Position numbers and translations under genes: made by a program. A model generated the notes under the pieces. It made no database searches, had not been told where the DNA came from, and saw only the letters and a program-made list of their open reading frames with translations. From Membranipora membranacea (taxonomy: Eukaryota > Bryozoa > Gymnolaemata > Cheilostomatida > Membraniporidae), in the NCBI GenBank assembly GCA_914767715.1, contig OU612074.1, positions 19,826,062 through 19,890,061 on the forward strand: 64,000 nucleotides of DNA, given 5' to 3'. Shown one piece after another: positions 13,301-25,300 of this stretch (position 1 is the first letter of the stretch; the number at the start of each line of letters is the position of its first letter).

Positions 13301-16300
13301 ATAGCCAGCACTCAAGTATTAATGTATTTACCATCTATTAGTATGGCTCCAACATGAGAACAGTTTACTCCCCATTGTTTTCGACAGGGCTCTCAACCAC
13401 TCAGGTTTAGCCTGAGTTACTCAGATTTTTGGGTTCAACTAAGGCTACTCAGGGGATTTTAGAATGTAAGCTAAAAACTCAGATTTTGCTCGTTGGCAGA
13501 GATGAATAATATATAAACAATGCTAAATGTTGCCTTACAATAATTTATGCCATATTATTAATGAATGATCAGGTATTAGATTCTAGTTGTGATAAGATGT
13601 AAATAATACTGCACTGCCTATACTAATAATGCCTCTCACTGCACTCACTGTAATAATACTCTCACTGCACTGCCTATTCAAGTCATTTCTAAATCAATGA
13701 TCAAACAATGATCCCAGAGATCCCAAGAGATTATTATGTCTAAATAGAAATTGGAATTTTAGACACGTTAAAAAAGTGATTTTGCAGGTTAACCGGATAA
13801 ATCCAGGCAATGATTTCAATAGCATCACATTACATTAATTATGCCTTTCTACCTTGGCGCCTCGATTCGATTATTGCACTGCCTATACTAATAATGCCTC
13901 TCACTGCACCCACTGTAATAATACTCTCACTATACTGCCTATTCAAGTCATTTCTAAATCAATGATTCATCAATAAGCGTTATAGAATATCATCACTTTA
14001 CACCCCAACTGAGATGAACAATAGGCCTAAAGATAACATCAAACTTTTGCACGAGAATAATGTTTGGTATTTGTTGTGGGTATATGATTTCATTTGTGAT
14101 AAGCTATGCTCTTATTGAACTGCCAATCCCAGATATTTGCGAAAGAGATTATTATGGCTAAATAGAAATTTGAATTTAGACATGTTAAAAAAGTGATTTT
14201 GCAGGTGAACCGGATAAATCCAGGCAATGATTTCAATAGCATCACATTACATTAATTATGCCTTTCTACCCTGGCGCCTTTAAATCATTATTTTCACAAA
14301 CATCATTTTTTAACATCATGGGGATTCATTTTCACCTGTGGCGACGGCCTTGGTTAGTCCATATGAATGGGTTCATCTGGATCAAATCTAAAATTATTTA
14401 CGATTTTATGTTTACAAGAAATGCTCTAGGTTTTTATTGATTTACTTGCTATCACAAACATGAAAGGTTGCGAGAAAAGGATGCATATACTTTTTCAATA
14501 AAGGAACTTGCTACTAGAGTATGGAACTTGTATTTGAGGGCGTCGCTCTAGAAAATTGTGTATGATGTGATCAAGGAGTTGTCTTTAACAATTAAATTAA
14601 AAACTTTCCTTAGTAATTTCGTGTCTATGGTACATATGCTCGTGTGCAAAACAGGCAGACAATAAATACATCAAGAGGGAAACTACACAACTTTTGAACA
14701 TCATGAAAGCTAATGGCTTTGAGCTTAGATGCAACATTTTTTTAACAACAGACATTCTTTGACTTGCTTTGCCAGCTATTCTTTGCACATAATCTTCAAA
14801 TCTCAGGTGTTTCACCCGACAATATCTCGGTGCCATCTCAGACGTACCCTCAGCTGTTTATGCTCAGGGGGTTTTACACCTTTAAAATACCACTACGCGA
14901 CATGCTAATATTAAAACTCAGGTTTCGAATCCTCCCAGGTTGAGAGCCCTGCTTATCCAAAGAATAAAAAAAATTGAAGTGGAGCTCAGCTCCACTTCAA
15001 GAAGGGGGTTTATAACCAAGTGGAGCTGAGCGCCACTTACTCACTGTACAAAAGTACCACTGGTTTCAGGTCACAGATAATTGAAACAGGTACCTATAGA
15101 TGTAAAAATACATGGATAATCCATATATTAGGTTAGTTATACTCACTTGCTGATATCAAAATATTCCTCTCCAGCTCCAGTCTACTTTCGTAGCGAAGGC
15201 GAATTGTTATGCTCATGTTCAGCCGACTCCTAAACAATCGTGTGAAGGCTTTTGCTTATGATAGGTGATGGTAGTGTAGTGATGGAACCGGCTTAAGGAA
15301 ACAATGACCACTTGTATACAAAACTGCAGTTTTCAGCTTCCCGCCAATTATCAATAATATATTCCGTATTTTAACGATAAAATCTATTTTGCAGCTATAG
15401 TTGGAGAGATTGGAGCAGGAGGATTTGGGGAAGCTTACAAGGCAACTTTCAACGATAAACCAGTTGTTGTGAAGGTCGGTCATTTTTAACTAAAAGTGTT
15501 TAGGAAAGCAAAAAACAACCATTTGGTCATATCAGAGTATTCTCATAGCAATGGACATAAAAATTAAATTTACTCGCACAAGGACATTATTGAATGATAT
15601 AACCAATTTCTAAGTGCGAAAACCAGGGTCCAGAGTATGTTATCTCCCTTTTTACAGATTAACATTAAAATGATGATCCACTAACAGTATTACAGTGAGC
15701 CTAGCCCTGGTTTGCCTAAGACAGTTACCAGACTGTTATACTTACGCAATAAATTATCACTAATCAGTATTGGTCAAAGGTAGCCTAGGCAGAGATATGT
15801 TAGAGTTAATCTGTAACAGGGGAGATAACATACTCTAGACCCTTCTAGACCCTGTGTTTTGCAATTTGAAGTCGGTGATATCATTCAATAATGTCCTTGT
15901 GCAAGTAAATTTAGTTTTTTTGTCCATTGTTATAAGAATACTTTGATATGAATAGTGGTTGTTTTTTCCCTTTCCCTAAACTTTTTAATGTAATGCATTT
16001 AGTTTCATGAGACAATGGCTTTCTTATGATGCAACTTCGGCAGCCATGCCTTGTAATTAAAAAGACAGAATTTATATATATTATGTTAGGCAAGTCAATG
16101 ACACTAAAGCTAAATTACTTCTTGTTTATAATATCCGAAACACAACTGACACAGGAAAGCAGACGAATACTAAAATTAGGCGAATGACAAAAGCCTTTGT
16201 CATAATAAAGTACCACTAAATTGTAGCTCACATGAATATGAATGAATGAATATGAGGTTTTAGAATGTGCTAAGTACATCAATTTCCATAGTATTGAAAG

Positions 16301-19300
16301 TTGTGACTGTGTTCACCAGGCTGCTGAATTGTTAGAAAGAAAAGTATGTGATCTCACAGATCAATTTGCGCCATTTAAAACTCAGAAACTAAGAGATAAA
16401 AAATCTATCTGTTGGAAAAATTCTGAAGTTACTTGCTAATGAAAGAGACTAAAAATGCTTTTGATAACTTCATTGACACAGGCTTTGACAAATCTTCGGG
16501 GTCTTGGGACATTTAAAAGGCTTTCAGAAATAAGAAAAATAATGCAATCAGAGATGCAAAAAAGGCAGCAATGGCTAATATCTTGAATGACCCATCTTAA
16601 TCAAAGTGGGAGAAAAATCGAATTTTCAAAGGCACAAACACAGACCCTGGCAATAAAGTTGAAGAGCTTGAAATTGATGGTACAAATGCACAGAAAATCT
16701 CAAAATAGCCAAATTTTTAACCATTGGAGCAAAATTAAATAACCAAGCTAGAGTGTCAGCCAAGTGCCAAGTAAATATTTACAAACATTTTGGCTGCTTC
16801 AAAGTTTGCTTTGTAATATTGGAAATAAAATACAGTGGTTGGTGTTGCGGTCTGAGAAACCTACCTGCTGGTGTTATTCGATTGCAATGAGGGGCCTGAG
16901 ATATCCTATCTCCTAAAAAAAAACCCTTTGTGATATATCTGAACAAACAGTTATGTTATGACCCTATCATCAGCGGTGTAAGGAAAATGAAAAGATAGTT
17001 GAGACATTAAGCTGGATAGTGAATCATACATATTTCTATCATTCAGTGAGAACCCCAGTTTTTTCCATTACCATCCCTTGTGCACACCGGGAAATCTAAA
17101 TTTTTGGCAGCAAAAAGCTCAAATCTTCTTGGTGTAATGCTCAAGTGTACATACACAAACCCAAAAATGACCAACAGTGTAATTAATTGAGTTTACTTCT
17201 CGAGGCTCAGTTCTAAACTGATGAAGCTATGGCCAATTTTGATCAAATTGGTGGCATGTTTTTTGATCCTGTAAGTGTATGCCTGATTGTTATTGCAAAA
17301 GACATGTGCTTTGGTGCTCTAATGAAGAAGCTCATCTTTTCCCTCTGTGCATCCTACGATGAGATGATGAATCAACCAGTCTCGAAATGAACCTCAATCC
17401 ATCTTGATGACTTGTAATTACTTTTCTATCAGCTTTATTCCCTGTACAATTTCTCACCCTTCTCACCTAGCCGCCTGTATCCTTAGCGGGTAGCCGTTCT
17501 GCTAGCTCCAAGTTCAATTAGAGAATGCCATCTGACCCTGTTGTTCACATCCTCCTGCTCCAGACCCCAACGGCTCATGTCTGACTGTATGGTGCCTTTC
17601 CATCGCTGCCGGGGTCTTCCTCTCCTCCTTTTACCGCCGACCACTAGATTGGTGACCTGGCCGATATTTTCCTCCTCCTCTCTCCGGCAAACATGACCAT
17701 GCCACTGCAGGCGTCTCTTCCTCATATACGTTGAAATTTCTTTAACTCCTGCCTGTCTCCTGATCTCGGTGTTCTCTAAATAGTCCTCACAGCTGATTCC
17801 CTGTACAATACGGAACCTGAAACTGACCAAGCACTAACCATGGCCAATACACCACTATTGGATGGGTAATGGTTACTGCTCTTAACCCAACGCCCCTACT
17901 CATGGGATAGTAAACTGAAAAAACAATTATTCTCATTTTTAGGCTAAACCCATGTCCAACAATCAAGGCAAACCTTTTCTTCCAGCTATGCATCTAGAGT
18001 GATGTTGTCTTGATTTCAGTGATTTAAGTTGATGAAAGTTTATCTTGGCTGCACAATTTTGTCTGAATTGGTTTTTGAGACATAAAACATCGTAAATGCA
18101 CCGTTGAGAATCTTCTGTTACAAAGAGAGAACAAAATCTCAATAACTTTATACAAAAACTTCATTACACTAAAAAAATCTAAATACAGGTTAATTGTGTC
18201 TAAACATGATTAATCATTAATCATTATATGATAATGTTCAGAACGTTTCTAGCTTGGATTTCTGTTAATGTAGTGCCTTTTTAAAACGGCTAAACACTTT
18301 TTTACAGAATTTACAGCACTTACACACAATACTGTCAGCATTGTATAGCGTTACATCGATTCACTCCATTCATAAAAAGACATACTCGGATTGAATTGAT
18401 TATATTTTCAAACTGATCTGAGATATCTGGATAATTTTTTCAATGATCATTCTCTAGACATCTAGACAAATTTCTGCTGCTTCAGTTTATCTGACAAGCC
18501 CATAGATGATGGAAAAAATAACTTTCAAGATGACAAACACAAAAAAATGATGTTATGTCATGACGTCGCGCTGTTAGCAGCATATTAACAATCCGGGTAA
18601 GTGATTTTTAATTTCTATGAAAAGCTAATGGTATAAGGAAACTATATCCAGAGTATTAGCGCTAAATATCTTAAAGTTAAAGTTAGAGATATGTTCTGAA
18701 ACGTTGATTATAAAATAGTTGATTAACATGAGTGAAATTCCATGAAACCCCCCTTGTGATTCCTGTTCTGAGGGTGGAATACAAAAATATGATACTTTTA
18801 CTCAATAATGTATGAAACTCAGTTTTTACACTTTCAACATGGAATTTGACCCCAGGATCCCCGACTACTATCGGCAGCATCCTTTACAGAAAATTATTTA
18901 TCAAACAGATATCAAACCATGAATGTTAATGGTATTTTATCTGATAGAAATCAAATTCTTACTGGGGTTCATCAAGGGTCTGTTTTGGGCCCATTGCTCT
19001 TTATTGCTTTTATTAATGATATCACTACTTTAGAAAATTGTTATCTGTTTGCCGATGACTGTCTCATGATAGCCAGTGGAAAAGACCCAAGCCTAGCCAT
19101 TAAAAGCATGGAACAATCACTAGCATTAGCTTCTGACTGGTACAATTGTAACAAATTGATTCTCAATGCATCTAAGACAGATGTTATGACTGTATCCAAT
19201 TAAAATAGCACAGATTTTCCCAAACTAAGTTTTCAAGGCATGTTTTTCAAACAGTCCGACAAATTAAAATATTCAAATCCCATGTCAAAAAGATTAAACA

Positions 19301-22300
19301 TAAGTTATGCCCAATCATAGAAGATGTTGAGAGAAATCGTAAGTTTTTAAATGAATCATTAGCTGCTGTCTGGTACACAGAGTTAATAAGACCAAACCTC
19401 GAATATTGCGATACTTTATTGCTCTAATGATTATATTAAAAAAGACATCCTAAAAATCGAGATCCGATGTTTGACAATCATAAATCTAAATCGCTCAAAA
19501 GTTGAGACAAGGCAGAGGCACAATATTCATTTTATCACCAAGTGATACCATTATTTAAACATTTACAAAGAGAAACAAAAATAAAAAATTAATTTAAGAA
19601 AACATTTATACATAACAGTTGCGGCATAGTGCATTTTCGTATAATCATCGAATGCTACATCATCAAGTAATAATGGGTCCCAGAGAGCTGAAAGATCACA
19701 TCAAATAATCCAGTGTTGTGGTTGTTTTGTAGATTGATAAGGGGATGCCAATTACGAAGTATACGGGCCTAAGAGAAGCGGGTATAATGGCAGGACTAAA
19801 TCATCAGAACGTGATTAAGCTAATAGATGATGGATATTGTAAGTTAGTAGTTCATTAGACTGAAGTTGACCCAGTAAAACATATCATGCCTGTACAGAAT
19901 GAAAAATAATGTAAAATATACAATTTGTATCATTATTACTAATATATCACCTTTACTAAAAATATCACCTTTCTTACATTTTACCTCTCAACATCAGAAA
20001 TATACTGTGAAGTTTCATGGTTGACTTGCATAACTTGCTATTCTGACATTCACGAATTCATTAATGCAGCAATAATTACTTAACCTTAGAAAGATGTTTC
20101 TTTGAGATTCGACATGACAGAGATCAATATCATTATATTCCTTCCATCAATCCTTGTAAGGGTCAAGCAAAGGTCAAAGAAGCTGAAGAGCATCATATTT
20201 TAGGCGAGCAATGATGAGATAATGCTAGAGTCTAGCATTATCTCATCATTGCTCGCCTAAAATATGATGCTCTTCAGCTTCTTTGACCTTTGACTGCATC
20301 TACCTTCCCTCTAATCTATAGCTTTTAATTTATGTGGACAGCTGATTATAGGCACAAAGCACTCCTTGATCGATAGCTTCTATTTTACAGCCCTACTGTC
20401 GCTGGTCAGTCTCAGCATGCACGTTTAGTTATGCACAATTTTTTTCATAACTTGAAAATCTGGTTTCATGTGGTTTGCAGATGGAGGAAAGTATTTCTTT
20501 GTGATGGAGCATTGCCCAGGTGGAAATTTACATAACCTCATATACTATCAACCTCCTTTGACGGAGCAGAATGTAAGTAATTTATGTGTGAGCTTCTTGA
20601 TTATCCCCAGTCCGCTGGCATTATTATAGATAACCACAGGTATACGTCTATCTGATTACAAAATTATGCCTGAAGGTAACTTTAAGGTTTTGCATTGCTG
20701 ATTCGCTTTGTAATGAAATGAAATGAAACCATAAGCGCCTAAGCTTCCTTTACCCTAACCAATGTGTTAGCTCTAGGGCTGTGAATTATTCACATGATTA
20801 ACCAAATTAAACAGCGTTAGGAATAACCTGATCAATTTAAATTTAAATCTCTTCCTTTATATTTTTCTAGTTTTTATTAGCTGTTCAGTGCTTAAGGCCA
20901 ACGAGAACATGCAACACCGAGATGAAAAGTATACTTATAAATGGTGATTGCAAGACAAAGGTTCAAAAAGTCTGGTTAGGTATTTTTATCTTACACTGGC
21001 CTACAATAGAATCTTCAGTGAGTTGTCAGAAATGAACTAGATATGAAGATTAAAACTAAGAGTAATCGCAGATAAACTGAACAAGTGAAGATTAAGATCG
21101 AGATCAATTTTCAGGATGGAAACTTTTTGCTGGACGGATGGAAAAATATTTTGGATGAACGATCAGAAAAGTTGTGATCGGACAGTTTTTGCTGGATTGG
21201 CATGGACAACCAGACAAAATTTTTTGATGGACAGGCAGTTAAATTCTGGACTGGCATGAACGGGTGGACTATCCATTTATGTTCAATCAGAAGCCTCGAC
21301 TGGCTTGCTCTTAACAATAATTCACATAGCTGCGGTCTAGCATGGCACCAAGTGGAAGTTATAACTTTGTAAGGATTATAATTATTCCACCTAACAACAC
21401 CCATCAGTATTTTTTGCAAAAAGATTTTGTTGCGTAGTTCTAAAATCTAATATATTGGGCATTTTGTCAAAGATTTGCTCAGAGGCTGCATTCATATCAC
21501 TGTTACATTCTGTTACATTGTAAACAGTTTTCAAAATACTGCCCTGGGACAGTGTAGGATGCCTTCATAATTTACAAATCTACACCTGCCTCCACAATGC
21601 ACAACAAGTTTCAAGGCATATGAATGATAATGGAACACAATGAAGTGATAGTTGTATTTGATGATTTCTATCACTGTCAGTCAGAAATATGTGTATATGT
21701 ATGTGTGTAAATTTTTCTAATCTCTCTAGGAAATATATTTATAAACAACATATTTTACTGTCTCTGCACTCATTAACAGTGGTAAAATTTGTTACTGTCT
21801 ATTTATGCCTTGTTTAGCTCTTTGATTATGAACTCAAAGTCAAAATTAATTTTTCGCTTCAAATACAGCTTTTTTATGCTAGATAGGCATTAAAATCTCA
21901 GGCACATTTAGATGTCATAGGGCCCTCAAAGATGGCCTGTGGTTCAGGTCCAGCATTAATAGAGACTCGGTAGTCCATCTACAGAGGTTTACTTGTGCTG
22001 GGAGTAATATTATGGACAAAGAAACTTTTCATGCGACTTGCTTTTACCCATTTGCTATGCTCAAATTAACATCCTAACAATTTTTGGCATCATGGTAACT
22101 ACATTGAGCCTAGCATGTCTTGTGAAGACAGTCTATATTGAGCCATATTCAAGAGAGTGAAACATGATAAATAATTATCTACAGAAGCTATATCATGAAA
22201 AATAATCTGTGACTTTTGCAGTAACACAGAGTAAATAAGAAAGGGAAATTTCAGACATTTTTTTCTTGAAAGTCTCCTGACATTTAACCATCTCTCAACT

Positions 22301-25300
22301 AATAGAGAAATTTATAATGCCTATAATTTGATCACTCCGAGAGTAATAAACTTTCAACCTTACTTCTTTCAGTATAAAACGATGCAAAAGCATTACATTG
22401 TAGGTATATAGTTTGATTTAGAAAATCAAACCAATTTCCAACATGCAATATATGTGGACAGGCCAGGACATTGAACATAAATGGAATGGCAATGGACAGA
22501 CAATGGACAATCATGGAGGGAGGTAGGACAAAATTGATAGGGATCGGACAAACTGAGACATACATTGGACAAAAATTGACGGACATTGGACGGATAGCAT
22601 GTAAATATGGACAGGAACATGTATTGTAATTTCCCCAGAGTTGCCTGATGGGCGGACATGGCGGACATTGCAGATAAGTGGACGGACATTTGGCAAACAT
22701 TGGGCGGACAATGTTGCTCGATGGAAGAACATGGAGAGACCAAGGAGTAACAGTACTGTTACTCGACTCCTCGGACAGAAATTGGACAAACATGGATGGT
22801 CATTGGACGGACAGGGTGAAGATATGGCCAGGAACAGGCACAGAAATCTGTCCAATGTTGCCCGATGGACGGGCAAGATATAAAGATGGACAGGAATGGG
22901 CTGATTACTTGTCCACTGCACACCTGTGGTGTGGACCAACCTTATAGCTACTTATTTGTCTTATAGGTATCTGATTGATATGCATCTAAATTATTCACAT
23001 TAATATCTTTTACAGATTTGGAATATTACAACGCAGATTTGCAGAGCGTTAGTCTATATCCACGGACAGGGAATTATACACAGAGATATAACGCCACATA
23101 ATATTCTTCTCTCAGGCAATCTGATAAAGGTGGCAGATTTCGGCATTGCATTGAAACATGTTGAAAGGTTGGTATTGTTGAATCAGCAAAGCCTTTCCTT
23201 ACAAGTAGTACCCTGAAGAAGTGATATAGCTATTCTAATTAAGCCTCAAATATGTGGTCAAGTACCCATTCTCATTCTGTGCTTCTTTGGGAAGCATAAA
23301 TTTCAAATTAGGAGGGCACAAAGGGCACAAATTATAATCAAACAGTCATCATCATAAGCTGTCCGTCGGGTCGACGATGACTGTTCTAGTTTTGTGATCT
23401 CCGGATCATAGTTCTCCATGCAGTTCGATAAGTAATATAATAATAATCAAATGGTTTTCACCTCATATATAGGTTTCAGACCAAACATTAGGGGCCATGG
23501 CAGTTGACTCTGATAGCTGAATATTTCACTGTGATGTTAGTAGTGACTTTTTATTCTTGATTGTATGATGTTATCTATTGCAATGGTGCAGTTATTCAAC
23601 AGCTATCTTATGGGAAAGGAGGGGGTCGGGCCTTCTGGTCTGCAGGATCGGCTGGCGGGAGGCCTTGTGGGATGGTGGTGGGTAGGTAGCATCGGTGGTT
23701 TGGGTTCCCCTGGTTATCTGGGCGAAACAGGGTGGTTTCAGTTTTCTTCAATCGGATGGTCGCCACTCTAGTCTTGGCTCTCACACGTTGAATAACAGAC
23801 CACACCGTTGCATTTTTTTATCATTCTTGAATTTTTTTATTGATTACCATTTAGTTGGATGGATGGATGGATGGATTTATTACTATCATAGACAAAAATT
23901 TGCCACGAAATACGTTGTTAATACTGACAAGAAAGAAAAACATGGAAAAATCAGATCTCTGTTGTATAAAAAGATTTTTAGAATAGTATACTATTAAGTG
24001 TATGTATGAGATGTCTTAAAAAGCTGTCTCTACCCCATGTACCCCGATATTTAACGGTGCGGTGCGACCTGAGGGGCATTTAGTTAGAAAGTCATTGATT
24101 AAGTGCTCTTCATCGTGTATGTATCGTAGTTCAAGTGTCTTGATCTGGTTGGCCACCAGAGCATCTATATCGGGGTGCTCAATCCCTAACTTGGCGGCAT
24201 CTTTAAATATTAAGTAAGTATATATATAGTAAGGACTTCTTGTCGCTTGCATGGATGCTTGTAAAAAGTATGGGGAGACAGTAAGTGATGAGGGATACAA
24301 TAAAACTCTTGAATAACATATGAGAAAGGGGCTTTGAGCTATAGTATACAAAATTTTTCACAATATACATGCGTTGAGATGCAGTAGTCACTATGGATTG
24401 CACATGATCATGATAGCGGAGTTTATCGTCAACAGTAACACCAAGGTATTTTACTTAGTCACAAAAATCAACTTCCGTGCCGTTAAGGATTAGAGTAGGG
24501 GTAATGGGCCTAACAAGCTGAGTAGAAAACATCATTTCTTGAGTCTTGGAGGCGTTTAACAATAGGCTTAAATCACAACATTGCTTTGAAATTCTACTAA
24601 TCTCATCAAGATAGGCACTAAGATCTGATTGATTTGATATGCATCCAATTATACAGGTGTCGTCTGCGTATTTAATGACAGTTATATTGCTCAAGTCTGA
24701 GGTAATCCTATTGGTATATATTGAAAACAAAAGTGGAGATAAACAGCAACCCTGGGGAGTGCCAGTGTTGGTTATGATGGGTTTTGAGATATTGCCATCT
24801 ACTATTGTTCTTTGGGTGCGATTCGTTAGGAAGCTGTATATCCATTCAGTGACATTGGAGTCGAGATGTGATAGTTGCGAGATTAAGTCTGGAACATGTA
24901 TTGTGTTGAATGCAGAAGAAAAGTCAAGGAACAGACACCTGGCATAATTTGAAGCTTTCTTGTCAATGAAATCTGTGATGGTAGTAGTGAGGCATAAAAG
25001 AGCATCTTGAGTTGAGCGGTTTGCACGATAAGCAAACTGAAGGTGGTCCATAGCTGTATGAGTAATAATGTAATGTTTAACAAGTCTCTCCATCATTTTG
25101 CACAGGCAACTGGTGAGCGCTATTGGTCTGTATTGTTTAAGTTGATTGGGATTCTTAACTTTGGGTAGGGGTTTGATAATGGCCGATTTCCAGGAAGTAG
25201 GGGTTGACTTAGACGTGATAGATAAATTGAACAGTTTCGTTATGACAGGCGCCAGTTGATAGGCACATAGCTTAAGTACTTTGGGGATGAGGCCATCAGG

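Larger units (their letters stand above)
12999..15062. mobile_element. hAT-like transposon, non-autonomous, with 8-bp TSD
   Basis: It has perfect 16-bp terminal inverted repeats, CAGTGGTACTTTTGTA at 12999 and its complement ending at 15062. These are flanked by a perfect 8-bp target duplication, GTTTCAGG (12991-12998 and 15063-15070). Subterminal copies of AGTGGAGCT occur near both ends, and a short palindrome lies at 14977-14999. No transposase is recognised. A second element with other termini is nested inside. It sits in a kinase intron. Confidence 0.9.

Noticed and set aside
22332-22947. Several overlapping long open frames on both strands
   Set aside because: They all lie in a GGACA-type simple repeat that lacks stop codons in several frames. 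No domain, start context or splice signal supports a gene.
23600-23770. GC-rich + strand frame [20 protein letters not shown]
   Set aside because: No homology or splice sites. The region looks like an unclassified repeat next to the LINE 3' tail.
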